64,000 bases of DNA, from contig CABUNG010000004.1 of NCBI GenBank assembly GCA_902492895.1, forward strand, positions 1 to 64,000, given 5' to 3'. Below, piece after piece: positions 33,938 through 43,200 of the stretch (position 1 is its first letter; the number at the start of each line of letters is the position of its first letter). A program made the translations under genes and the position numbers. The DNA is from an uncultured Oscillospiraceae bacterium (lineage in GTDB: Bacteria; Bacillota; Clostridia; Oscillospirales; Acutalibacteraceae). A model generated the notes under the pieces. That model worked only from the letters and a program-made list of their open reading frames with translations, had not been told where the DNA came from and ran no database searches.

Positions 33938-34621
33938 TTAAAAGGCGACGATGCCGCGCAGCCCCAAAATCAGGCAGAGGAAATTCCCCACCACGCCCCG
34001 CAGAAAATTCAGGGGAATATCCAAAACCCCGGTCAGCAGCAGGGCCATGATGACAAGGGTGATATACTGCGCGTAGCGTTCCATGGTATAGACAAAACGG
34101 TCAGGCAGGAAAAACCCGAATATCCGGGATCCGTCCAGCGGCGGAATGGGCAGCAGGTTGAACACCGCCAAACCGATGTTGATGGACGCAAAGGTATACA
34201 CCAGCACCCACGCCGCCATATTCAAAATCAAGATCGAGTCCACAAAGGTATAAAGCACACGGAAAATCGCGAGGGACAGGGCCGCCATCAGCAGGTTGGA
34301 GAGGGGCCCGGCCAGCGCCGTCAGGGCCATGTCCCGTTTCGGATGCTTAAAATTATAGGGATTGACAGGGACCGGCTTGGCATAGCCGACGCCGCACAGG
34401 CAGATCATGATGGTGCCGAAGACGTCCAGATGCCGGAGCGGATTCATCGTCAGGCGGCCGTTCCACTTAGCCGTATGATCCCCCAGCCGGTCGGCGGCGA
34501 ACGCGTGTGCCATTTCATGGAGCGGCAGGGTGACAAAGATGACCGCCGCGTAACTCATCAACATAAAGAGAAGATCCCAAAACGACAATTTTCCCCAGTT
34601 GCCCAGCAATGTGATCAGCAT
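33938..34621 (-). CDS. Site-2 protease family membrane metalloprotease (M50)
   Basis: The 227-residue intramembrane protease has HEMAH at 35-39, an NLLPIPPLDGS segment that supplies the third zinc ligand, and about five hydrophobic segments. The compact form without PDZ or CBS domains is common in Clostridia directly in front of scpA. The substrate is unknown. AGGAAGGA lies 8 bases before the ATG. Confidence 0.9.
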   Translation of the reverse strand: MLITLLGNWGKLSFWDLLFMLMSYAAVIFVTLPLHEMAHAFAADRLGDHTAKWNGRLTMNPLRHLDVFGTIMICLCGVGYAKPVPVNPYNFKHPKRDMALTALAGPLSNLLMAALSLAIFRVLYTFVDSILILNMAAWVLVYTFASINIGLAVFNLLPIPPLDGSRIFGFFLPDRFVYTMERYAQYITLVIMALLLTGVLDIPLNFLRGVVGNFLCLILGLRGIVAF

Positions 34622-34670
34622 AAACGCAGTCCTTCCTCGTGTCGGAAATCCGGATGGGTATACTTGAAGT

Positions 34671-34699
34671 ATTATACTGGAAACGAAAGGGAATTACAA
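34671..34699 (-). promoter_or_regulatory. Sigma-A promoter of the M50-scpAB-ytfJ-dacF-rluB operon
   Basis: TTGTAA (34694-34699) and TATAAT (34671-34676) on the minus strand are 17 bases apart, about 50 bases before the protease gene. Confidence 0.8.
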
Positions 34700-34757
34700 G
34701 GACAAACCACCCCAATGGCGCAGAATTCAAGTTTTTTTAACATCTCCAAAAAAAAAC

Positions 34758-34786
34758 TTGCTTTTAGGCGGGATATCTGCTAATAT
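34758..34786 (+). promoter_or_regulatory. Sigma-A promoter of rpmB
   Basis: TTGCTT (34758-34763) and TAATAT (34781-34786) are 17 bases apart and lie 66 bases before the rpmB start. Confidence 0.7.
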
Positions 34787-34852
34787 ATATCCGTTGCTTT
34801 TTAGAGGATGACCCCTTGGATCATCCCATTGGCCCACAAGGAGGTGCAGAAA

Positions 34853-35041
34853 TTGGCAAAATGCGATATTTGCGGTAAGAGCGTTACGTTCGGCATTCAG
34901 GTTTCCCACTCCCATCGCCGCTCCAACCGTACCTGGAAGCCCAATATCAAGCGTGTGAAGGCGATGGTGTCCGGTTCCCCCAAGAGAATCTACGCCTGCA
35001 CCCGTTGCCTGCGTTCCGGCAAGGTCACCCGCGCCGTCTGA
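34853..35041 (+). CDS. rpmB: 50S ribosomal protein L28
   Basis: The 62-residue L28 begins (M)AKCDICGKSVTFG and has the zinc-type Cys pairs CDIC and CTRC, the SHRRSNRTWKPN block and the LRSGKV end. The TTG at 34853-34855 is chosen since GGAGG lies close upstream and the family always starts at this point. A longer form from an upstream ATG would add about 15 unrelated residues. Confidence 0.96.
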   Translation: MAKCDICGKSVTFGIQVSHSHRRSNRTWKPNIKRVKAMVSGSPKRIYACTRCLRSGKVTRAV

Positions 35042-35056
35042 GGACATCGTACACCC

Positions 35057-35088
35057 GAGAGCTGTGCCCACCGGCGCAGCTCTTTTCT
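35057..35088 (+). terminator. Terminator of rpmB
   Basis: An 11-bp stem with one G-T pair (35058-35068 with 35073-35083), a CACC loop and a T-rich tail lie 16 bases after the rpmB stop. Confidence 0.85.
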
Positions 35089-35153
35089 TTATTCCCGTGT
35101 ATTTTTAAAACGGGGAAACCCATCCTAATCAAAGAAAGAGGAGGGCTGCCGCT

Positions 35154-35687
35154 GTGAAAAACATTTGGCACGATATCGACGAAAAGTGGATTCGTCCGGA
35201 CGACTTCACCGCTGTCATCGAAATTCCCAAGGGCGGGAAAAACAAATACGAACTCGATAAGGAAACCGGCCTGCTCCGCCTGGACCGGGTGCTGTATACC
35301 GCCACCCACTATCCGGCCAACTACGGTTTTATCCCCCGCACCTATGCCGACGACGGCGACCCGCTCGACGTTCTGGTGATGTGCCAGGAATCGATCGTAC
35401 CCCTGACTCTCGTGCAGTGCTTTCCCATCGGCGTGATCAAAATGGTGGACGAAGCCTCGATCGACGAGAAAATCATCGCCGTCCCCTTTCGGGATCCGTC
35501 CTTGTCCGGCTATCGGGACATCGGCGAGCTGCCCGCCCACACGTTCAATGAAATCCAGCATTTCTTTTCGGTGTATAAATCCCTGGAAGGCAAGAGCACG
35601 GTCGTTAAAGAAGCTCTGGGACGGGAGGCTGCGCTCGAGATCATCACCCATTGCATCGGCGCCTACCGGGAACGGTACGGCCAGTAA
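35154..35687 (+). CDS. ppa: Inorganic pyrophosphatase, soluble family I
   Basis: The 177-residue enzyme hydrolyses pyrophosphate. It has EIPKGGKNKYELDKETGLL, the metal-binding DDGDPLDVLV and a DEKIIAVPFRDP segment, and HFFSVYKSLEGK. Length and motifs match family I rather than the Mn-dependent family II of many Firmicutes. GTG is the start, with GAGGAGGG 8 bases upstream. Confidence 0.94.
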   Translation: MKNIWHDIDEKWIRPDDFTAVIEIPKGGKNKYELDKETGLLRLDRVLYTATHYPANYGFIPRTYADDGDPLDVLVMCQESIVPLTLVQCFPIGVIKMVDEASIDEKIIAVPFRDPSLSGYRDIGELPAHTFNEIQHFFSVYKSLEGKSTVVKEALGREAALEIITHCIGAYRERYGQ

Positions 35688-35779
35688 GGCGGAGCTCATT
35701 CAGAGTCATTTCAACTGGATTTTGTGCCGGCGGCGAACCCCACAATGTCCCGATTCAAAGAAAGGAAGGCATTTATATC

Positions 35780-36454
35780 ATGCAGATACCGGAACGCGAA
35801 ACGCTGCTGCAGCAGGGCCGGGATACCCTGTCCTGTTCCCATGATTTTCTGACGTCTCTTCCCTCTCTGGCCTTTGACGAGCTGGACGCGGCGCATACGG
35901 CGCTCATCCTGGTGGACCTGGTGGAAGGCTTCGCCAGAGAAGGGGCGCTTTCCAGTCCCCGGATCGAGGCCCTGCTTCCCGGAGCGGCTGCTCTGACGGC
36001 ACGCTGCTCTGCTGCCGGGATGGAAATCGTCGCGTTTGCGGACTGCCACACCCCTGACAGTCTGGAACTCGCGAGTTATCCGCCCCACTGCCTGCGCGGC
36101 ACCGAAGAGGCCCGGCTCTGCCGGGAAATCGAGGCCGCCGCCGGCCCTTATACGCTGATTGAGAAAAACTCCACCAACGGCCTGCTCGAGCCGGCTTTCG
36201 ACAGTTGGAGACGGAGCGCGCCCGGGATCCACACCTACGTGGTCGTCGGGGACTGCACCGACATCTGCGTCCAGCAGTTTGCCATCGCCGCCAAGGCCTG
36301 GCACAACACGCGCAACCTGCCCCTGCGGGTGGTCGTTCCCCTCTCCCTGGTGGATACCTTTGATGCGGACGGCCATCCGGCCGACCTTATGAACGTCCTG
36401 GCCCTGACGGCCATGCAGGCCGGAGGCGTCGAACTCGTCCGGGACCTTCTGTAA
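35780..36454 (+). CDS. Isochorismatase-fold cysteine hydrolase, probable nicotinamidase
   Basis: The 224-residue protein has the cysteine hydrolase triad: Asp in LVDLVEGFA, Lys in LIEKNSTNG and Cys in GDCTDICVQQFA. A 35-residue extension precedes the fold. In the family this triad cleaves nicotinamide to nicotinate (PncA) or related amides and vinyl ethers. The next gene, 34 bases on, is pncB, which uses nicotinate, so nicotinamidase is the best guess. The metal site DxHxxH of classic PncA is only partly recognisable (ADCHTPDS), so another amide is possible. The ATG follows AAAGGAAGG. Confidence 0.78.
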   Translation: MQIPERETLLQQGRDTLSCSHDFLTSLPSLAFDELDAAHTALILVDLVEGFAREGALSSPRIEALLPGAAALTARCSAAGMEIVAFADCHTPDSLELASYPPHCLRGTEEARLCREIEAAAGPYTLIEKNSTNGLLEPAFDSWRRSAPGIHTYVVVGDCTDICVQQFAIAAKAWHNTRNLPLRVVVPLSLVDTFDADGHPADLMNVLALTAMQAGGVELVRDLL

Positions 36455-36488
36455 CACGGATTACCAATAGACAAAGGAGCCGATCATC

Positions 36489-37949
36489 ATGAGCACCAAT
36501 TCCCCCCAATACGGTACGGACAATCTGACCATGCTCACCGATTTTTATGAGCTGACCATGGCGAACGGTTTTTTTCAGAACGGACTCGGCGATCAAATCG
36601 CCTACTTCGACATGTTCTTCCGGCATATTCCGGACGACGGAGGCCTGGCGATCATGGCCGGGGTCGAGCAGGTGGTGGAGTATCTGCGCCGCCTCTCCTT
36701 TACGCCGGAGGACATCGCCTATCTGCGAAGCCGGCACCTGTTCAGCGAAGACTTCCTCACCTATCTGCAGAATTTCCGGTTTTCCTGCGACGTGTGGGCG
36801 GTTCCGGAAGGCACTCCCATCTTCCCGCACGAACCGATCGTCACCGTCCGGGGACCCGTCATCCAGGCCCAGTTCATCGAGACCATGATTCTGCTCGCGA
36901 TCAACCATCAGTCCCTCATCGCCACCAAGGCGAACCGGATCGTGCGGGCGGCGCAGGGCCGGGCGGTCATGGAATTCGGTTCCAGAAGAGCCCAGGGCTA
37001 TGACGGTGCCGTCTACGGCGCCAGAGCCGCGTATATCGGCGGCTGTGTCGGCACGGCCTGCACCCTGGCCGACCGGGCCTTCGGCATCCCCGCGCTCGGG
37101 ACCATGGCACACAGCTGGGTCCAGCTCTTCGACAGCGAGCTCGAGGCCTTCAAGGCGTATGCCCGGGAATATCCCGATTCCTGTACCCTGCTGGTCGATA
37201 CCTACAACACCCTGAAATCCGGCGTCCCCAACGCGATCCGCACTTTCAACGAGGTGCTTCTGCCGAACGGATACCGTCCGAAGGGGATCCGGATCGACTC
37301 GGGCGACATCACCTACCTGAGCAAAAAGGCCCGCCGGATGCTCGACGAAGCGGGCTTCCCCGACTGCCAGATCTGTGCCTCCAATTCCCTCGACGAATAC
37401 ATCATCCGGGACATGATCGGCCAGGGCGCTAAAGTCGATTCCTTCGGCGTGGGTGAACGGCTGATCACGGCGGCGAGCACCCCTATCTTCGGCGGGGTCT
37501 ATAAACTCGCGGCCGTAGAGAAGGACGGCGCTGTCATTCCCCGCATCAAGGTCAGCGAAAACGTCACCAAAATCACGAATCCGTGCTACAAGAATCTGTG
37601 GCGTCTCTTCGACCTGGAATCCGGCAAAGCCATCGCGGACGTTCTGACCCTGCGTGACGAAGTGATCGACGACACAAAACCCTATGAAATCTTCGATCCC
37701 GACCACATCTGGAAACGCAAGACGGTGGAAAATTTCCGGGCTGTCCCGCTCCAGAAACAGCTTTTCCGGAACGGGGAATGCGTCTATGAGCTCCCGGATA
37801 TTGAGGAGGTCCGGCAGTACTGCCGCGAACAGGTGGATACCATGTGGGATGAGGTGCTCCGCTTCGAAAATCCCCACAATTACTATGTGGATCTGTCCCA
37901 GCCCCTGTGGGACGAAAAACAGCGGCTCCTGTCCGAATACAGCCGCTGA
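36489..37949 (+). CDS. pncB: Nicotinate phosphoribosyltransferase
   Basis: The 486-residue enzyme makes nicotinate mononucleotide from nicotinate and PRPP in the Preiss-Handler route. It begins with the typical LTMLTDFYELTMANGFFQNG, has the phosphohistidine region near GTMAHSW, SRRAQGYDGAVYGARAAYIGG and the RIDSGDITYLSKKARRML phosphoribosyl site. Length matches the bacterial long form. AAAGGAG lies 9 bases upstream of the ATG. Confidence 0.95.
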   Translation: MSTNSPQYGTDNLTMLTDFYELTMANGFFQNGLGDQIAYFDMFFRHIPDDGGLAIMAGVEQVVEYLRRLSFTPEDIAYLRSRHLFSEDFLTYLQNFRFSCDVWAVPEGTPIFPHEPIVTVRGPVIQAQFIETMILLAINHQSLIATKANRIVRAAQGRAVMEFGSRRAQGYDGAVYGARAAYIGGCVGTACTLADRAFGIPALGTMAHSWVQLFDSELEAFKAYAREYPDSCTLLVDTYNTLKSGVPNAIRTFNEVLLPNGYRPKGIRIDSGDITYLSKKARRMLDEAGFPDCQICASNSLDEYIIRDMIGQGAKVDSFGVGERLITAASTPIFGGVYKLAAVEKDGAVIPRIKVSENVTKITNPCYKNLWRLFDLESGKAIADVLTLRDEVIDDTKPYEIFDPDHIWKRKTVENFRAVPLQKQLFRNGECVYELPDIEEVRQYCREQVDTMWDEVLRFENPHNYYVDLSQPLWDEKQRLLSEYSR

Positions 37950-38053
37950 CCTCTTGTCCATAATTTGTTCAAGAACTGGTCGATTCTTATTCACACAAAT
38001 AACACACATAAATTGTAGAATAAAGCCAATTTGTGGGAGCGGAGGAATCGATT

Positions 38054-38524
38054 ATGCCGAAGCTGGTGTATGTATATGGGGACGACAATAAGATGTTGGA
38101 TACCCTGGTGACCAGTTTGCGCAATAATGGGTATTCCCTTGAATACACCAATATCACCGACGAGCTCAGTTCCGGGAACATCACAGCCGATATCGCCCTG
38201 GTCTGCAAGCCGGTCGCGCCGACCAGCCGGATCACTCTAGGCGGGGTATCGGTCGATCTGGACAATATGGCGGCTTACGACGCTAAGGGGGAAGAAATCC
38301 ACTTCACCCCGACCGAATTCGCCATGCTGACCTATCTGATGAAAAACGCGTCCCGGGCGGTTCCGCGCAGCGAGCTGCTGCCCACGGTCTGGGGATTTGA
38401 AAACGATTCGAGCACCCGGGTGGCGGACGACACGGTCAAACGCCTGCGCAAAAAGCTCCGCGATACGAATCTGTCCATAGAAACTGTGTGGGGCTACGGA
38501 TTCAAGGTGCGCGAGCACGCATAA
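38054..38524 (+). CDS. Atypical OmpR/PhoB-type regulator with shortened receiver
   Basis: The 156-residue protein has a C-terminal winged helix of the OmpR type (about 65-155: FTPTEFAMLTYLMKNASRAVPRSELL, then VKRLRKKLRD and VWGYGFKV). The N-terminal 60 residues (MPKLVYVYGDDNKMLDTLV) recall the first half of a receiver domain but have no phosphorylatable Asp in a proper position and lack the rest of the fold. It is therefore unlikely to be a normal response regulator, and no kinase is encoded nearby. GGAGG lies 8 bases before the ATG. It may sense another signal or act constitutively on its neighbours. Confidence 0.8.
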   Translation: MPKLVYVYGDDNKMLDTLVTSLRNNGYSLEYTNITDELSSGNITADIALVCKPVAPTSRITLGGVSVDLDNMAAYDAKGEEIHFTPTEFAMLTYLMKNASRAVPRSELLPTVWGFENDSSTRVADDTVKRLRKKLRDTNLSIETVWGYGFKVREHA

Positions 38525-38598
38525 ACAACGGCTGGAAGATGGCGCATTCCGTTTGTTAAACGGGATGCGCCTCTTGCTGAATGGAGGAATCTCCTGCT

Positions 38599-39498
38599 AT
38601 GTCCGCATTTGTATGTACGCTTTGTCCCCGCCGCTGCGGGGTCGAACGGACTCCGTTCCAGGGGCCCGGCGTCTGCCGGATGCCGTCCGAGCCCGTCCTG
38701 GCGCGGGCCGCCCTGCATGTGGGAGAAGAACCCTGCATCAGCGGCCGGCCCGGCGCCCCCGGAGGTTCGGGAACCGTATTTTTTTCCGGCTGTTCCCTAT
38801 CCTGTGCCTTCTGTCAGAACGCCCCGATCAGCCATGACCGCTTCGGTCAGACGGTCTCCCCCGCCCGCCTCGCGGATATATTCCGGGAACTGGTGGATCA
38901 GGGCGCTCACAACATCAATCTGGTCAATCCCACCCACTACGCCCATACCGTTCTGGACGCGCTCGCGCTCTATCGTCCCCCTGTGCCGGTCGTATACAAT
39001 TCCAGCGGCTATGAGCGGACGGAAACTCTCCGTTTGCTGGAAGGGGCGGTGGACGTATATCTGCCCGACTTCAAATACAGCGATCCAGATCTCTCCAAGG
39101 ATCTGTCCGGTGCGGCCGATTATGCCGATTTTGCGTCGGAAGCCGTCCTCGAAATGGCCCGGCAGACTGGGCCCATGCAGCTCGATCAAAACGGCTTGGC
39201 CGTCAAAGGCACCATGGTGCGTCACCTGGTTCTGCCCGGACACACGGTCAATTCTCTCAAGGTGCTGGATTGGCTGGCGGACCATCTGCCGGAAGGAACC
39301 TATGTCAGTTTGATGTTTCAGTACACCCCTATGGCCCCTATCCCCGATCATCCGGAACTCTCCAGGCGCCTGACGGCGCGGGAGTGCCGCAAGGTTTTTG
39401 ACTATCTGGTGGAAAAGAGGCTCACCGAGGGCTACGTCCAGCAGCGGAAAAGCGCCGGCGAGGCCTTCATCCCGGCTTTTGACCTGACCGGTGTGTAA
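38599..39498 (+). CDS. Radical SAM protein, PflX-like (COG1313)
   Basis: The 299-residue protein has the radical SAM cluster CxxxCxxC as CSLSCAFC (65-72) and an additional N-terminal Cys set, CTLCPRRC (6-13) plus Cys26, which is typical of the PflX/COG1313 relatives of pyruvate formate-lyase activase. The HNINLVNPTHYAH and VYNSSGYE segments are also family features. No glycyl radical enzyme is in the window. The function of the family is not established. The ATG at 38599 has GGAGG 11 bases upstream. Confidence 0.87.
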   Translation: MSAFVCTLCPRRCGVERTPFQGPGVCRMPSEPVLARAALHVGEEPCISGRPGAPGGSGTVFFSGCSLSCAFCQNAPISHDRFGQTVSPARLADIFRELVDQGAHNINLVNPTHYAHTVLDALALYRPPVPVVYNSSGYERTETLRLLEGAVDVYLPDFKYSDPDLSKDLSGAADYADFASEAVLEMARQTGPMQLDQNGLAVKGTMVRHLVLPGHTVNSLKVLDWLADHLPEGTYVSLMFQYTPMAPIPDHPELSRRLTARECRKVFDYLVEKRLTEGYVQQRKSAGEAFIPAFDLTGV

Positions 39499-39517
39499 AT
39501 ACGGAAGGAGGATCCTC

Positions 39518-40237
39518 ATGGACAAGCAGGCGCTCCTGCAGCATTGGGTAAACGACAGCCGTTCCATCGTCTTTTTCGGCGGTGCGGGCGTCTCAACCGA
39601 AAGCGGCATCCCCGACTTCCGCAGCACGGACGGGCTATATCACCAATCCTACGCCTATCCGCCTGAAACCATCCTCAGTCACTCTTTTTTTGAGAGAAAC
39701 CCGAAGGAATTCTATCGGTTTTATCGGGAAAAGATGCTGATGCCGGACGCAGAACCCAACCCCGCCCACTTGAAGCTGGCCGAACTCGAACAAGCGGGCC
39801 GTCTTTCGGCCATTGTAACACAGAACATCGACGGCCTGCACCAAAAAGCGGGAAGCCGGGCGGTTTACGAACTGCACGGCTCGGTTCACCGCAATACCTG
39901 CCGCTCCTGCGGCCGCCGGTATACTCTCGAGGATATGCGGCAAACCTCCGGAATTCCCACCTGCCCCTGCGGCGGCGTCATCAAGCCGGACGTCGTTCTG
40001 TACGAGGAGCCGCTCGACGAGGATACCGTCTCCGGAGCCATTCAGGCGATCGAACAGGCGGACATGCTGATTGTGGGCGGCACGTCCCTGTCCGTTTATC
40101 CGGCCGCCGGGCTTCTGCGCTATTACCGCGGCGAACGCCTCGTTTTGATCAACCGCGATCCCACTCCTTACGATGAACGCGCCAACCTGCTGATCGGCGG
40201 CTCCATCGGCAAAGTTCTGGGCGCCATTGCTGTATGA
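39518..40237 (+). CDS. NAD-dependent protein deacylase (sirtuin)
   Basis: The 239-residue sirtuin removes acyl groups from lysines and releases nicotinamide and O-acyl-ADP-ribose. It has GAGVSTESGIPDFRS (22-36), QNIDGLHQKAGS, ELHGSVHRNTC with the catalytic His, a zinc site of two Cys pairs (CRSC and CPC), and GGTSLSVYPAAGLL. The ATG follows GGAAGGAGG by 7 bases. It ends the rightward gene group that also holds pncB and the nicotinamidase-like gene, so its nicotinamide product could be recycled by them. Confidence 0.94.
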   Translation: MDKQALLQHWVNDSRSIVFFGGAGVSTESGIPDFRSTDGLYHQSYAYPPETILSHSFFERNPKEFYRFYREKMLMPDAEPNPAHLKLAELEQAGRLSAIVTQNIDGLHQKAGSRAVYELHGSVHRNTCRSCGRRYTLEDMRQTSGIPTCPCGGVIKPDVVLYEEPLDEDTVSGAIQAIEQADMLIVGGTSLSVYPAAGLLRYYRGERLVLINRDPTPYDERANLLIGGSIGKVLGAIAV

Positions 40238-40242
40238 TCCAC

Positions 40243-40279
40243 AATAGTAACCCCCCGGCAACGCCGGGGGGTTACTATT
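40243..40279. terminator. Bidirectional terminator between sirtuin and helicase genes
   Basis: A 17-bp perfect stem (40243-40259 with 40263-40279) around a 3-base loop, with AT-rich ends, lies between the two convergent genes. The right arm touches the stop codon of the helicase gene. Confidence 0.9.
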
Positions 40280-43200
40280 AATCGAACAGGCTCAGTTGTT
40301 TGCCGCCGTAGGCCGGGCGGAAGGAGGCCGTGCTCTCTTTGCGGAGATGGTCTCCCGGCAGATCCCGCAGAAATGGCGAGGTGTCTTCCCCCGTCAGGAG
40401 CAGCAGTTCGTCCTTGGCCCGGGTCATGCCCACGTAGAAAAGCCGCCGCTCCTCCGCCATGTCGCACGGCCGTCCGGGTGCCGTCAGGGGCAGCAGCCCT
40501 TCCCGGACACCGCACAGAAAGACGACGGAAAACTCCAACCCCTTGGATCCGTGCAGCGTCATCAGGGAAACCGCGTCGGCGTGATACGCCCGGCTGCCGC
40601 TGCGCCGTGCATCGGCCTCCTGCCCAAGGGTCAAATCTTGCAGAAAACCGTCCATATGCGGATAGAGCACCGCCATATCGAGCAGCCGGTCGAGCGAGGC
40701 CCGCACGGCCGGTACAGTACCGTCCGGGAATGTCTCCCGGATATGCTCCTCCAACAGCATCTCCGGTTTTTCCCGCCGTATCCGGGGATAAACCTCCCGC
40801 ATCCGTACCGCCAGGGGGACCAGGGCCGGATCGGTGTAGGCAAGGAGATCCGCCAGCTCCGGGATTTTGGGTTTGCCCTTCGCATACGCCTCCAGTATCC
40901 CCGCTGCGTCGGCGGTTCCGGCGGCGCGCAGAAGGATGCGGAGGGAAACCGTATCCCCCGGCCGGTCCAGAACACGGAAAAAAGCCAGGACACGCCGGAC
41001 CGGCTCTTCGCTCAAATAGTCCTCCCGCCCGGAAATCACATAGGGAATGGCCTCTTTCTGCAGGCATTGCTCGATGATCGCCGCCTGCCGATGGGTCCGA
41101 TAAAGAACGGCGATATCGGAAAAGCCCACCGATGTCCGGCGGGCGGACGGGACCGCGCCGGTCTCCAGCATATCCAGGCCGCCGACGAGACGGCCGATTT
41201 CCTTGGCGATGAACAATGCCTCATCGAACGGATCGCCGGCTGTCAGCAGCCGTACCCGATCGCCGTCCGTCCTCTGCGCTTCGAGACGGGGCGGCGCCTC
41301 TCCGGGGGCGCGGAACAGAACCGGCAGCGCCGCACCGACCACCGCCGGAGCCGACCGGTAGTTCCGGAAAAGCGTGAGCTCGCGCAGGTCCGGACGGGCA
41401 TCCCGCAGCCGGTCGAAGCAGTGCGCGTCGGAGCCGCGAAATCCGTAAATCGCCTGATCGGGGTCACCGATCACGAACAGGCTCTCCCCGTCCCGGCCCC
41501 ACGACTCGATCAGGCGGAACTGCACGGGATTGATATCCTGGAATTCATCCACCAGGAGATGGGTAAAGCCCTCCCGTTTGGTTTCCTCCCCTGTTTCCAG
41601 GCGATGGAGTTCCTCGAGAAGGATGTCGTCGAAATCCATCACCGACAGTTCCCTCAGCCGGGCGGCGTACCGCTCGAAAAAGGCAGCCAGGCCGGCGGAT
41701 TTTTCTCCGTCTTCCGGATCGATCAAGCCGCTTTTGCGGCGGGAAACGGCCTGCAGGGCATCTTTCGGCGAGAGCTTCAGATCCATATCGGCGAGAATGT
41801 CGGCCGCGATGGCCGCCGCTTCCGCTTCATCCAGAAGGGCCGCGCCCTCCCGCCGTTTCGAGAGGCGGTCGAGGCAAATGGCATGGAAGGTGCCGATGGT
41901 CATGGCTTTGACGACTTTCTTATCCCCAAAATGGTTAAGCAGCCTCTCCTTCATCTCCCGCGCCGCTTTATTGGTGAAGGTCACGGCAGTGATATGGGAC
42001 GGATCGATTCCCCGCTGTTCCACCAGATAGGCAATCCGGTAAACCAGGGTCCTGGTTTTGCCCGTCCCCGGACCGGCGACCACGGCCACGGTCCGTTCAT
42101 TGGAAGAGGCGGCCTCCCATTGCTCGTCGTTGAGACCGTAATGCGGCGCGGGGTCATGCGGCTCCGCCGCTTCAGAGCGGGACGGCGCAGATTTGACCCT
42201 TCCCTGCCGTTTAGCCGCCTTCTCCGGTGAACGCGTGCGCCCCTCAAACAGATATAGCTGCCCGGACAGGCGCTCGATTTCTTCCGGATCGAGGATGCGG
42301 ACCTGTCCGTATTCGCCGTCGTAGCCGGGACTTACCTCCACTTTTCCCTCCCGCAGACGGCGGATACCCTCCGCGATGCAGGGACCGGCGGCCCGTTCGA
42401 TATCATCAAGCGGAATCTCCCGCAGGATCGAAAATTCCGGTCCCAATTCCCGCAGCAGATCCAGATAGGCTTCCTGCACCTTTTTCCCGGCCGCGGAGCG
42501 GCCCGTCGAAGCCGCCATGACCTCCGGCAGAGGAACCAGGCTTTCAAAGCGGCGGCTGTCCGGCGGCCGAAATCCCTCTTCCCGGTCGGCGAGCTCCTCC
42601 ACCCGGTGAAGAACGCCCACCGTGATCCGTCCGCCGCAGACCGGGCATTTTCCGTCCGCCGCCTCGGTCTGTTCCGGTTTGAGGCACTGCCGGCAGTGGC
42701 GGTGTCCGTCAAAGTGATATTTTCCCTCTTCCGGGAAAAACTCGATGGTTCCGCAAAAGCCCTTGTCGGACGGCGTTTCCAAAGCTTTGGCCATCGCCGG
42801 ATAGGACAGTGCGGTATCGAACAGATTCGCCTCCCGCCCGAGTTTGGCGGGCGAATGAGCATCGGAATTCGACACCAGTGTGTATCCGTCCAGCGCGGAC
42901 AAGCGCCAGTTCATAGGCGGATCGGAGGACAGCCCCGTCTCCAGCGCGTGGATATGGGGCGTCAGATCCTCGAAGCACTCCTTTATGTCATCGAATCCCG
43001 AATACGCCCCGAAAAGCGAAAAATGCGGCGTCCAGATGTGCGCAGGAATGAACACGGCCGTCGGACAGGTTTCCAAGGTGATTTCGAGCAGGTCCCGACT
43101 GTCGAGTCCGAGGATGGGCCGGCCGTCGGAATGGAGATTTCCCACCTCTTCGAGGCGTTTGGCCAGGCGGTCCGCTTCTTCCAGCCCCGGCAGGAGAATC

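Noticed and set aside
36387..38009. Minus-strand open frame of 540 codons opposite pncB
   Set aside because: It is antisense to pncB and has no start signal or family features.
38581..38598. ATG at 38581 as the start of the radical SAM gene
   Set aside because: It overlaps the GGAGG ribosome binding site that serves the ATG at 38599, where the family begins.
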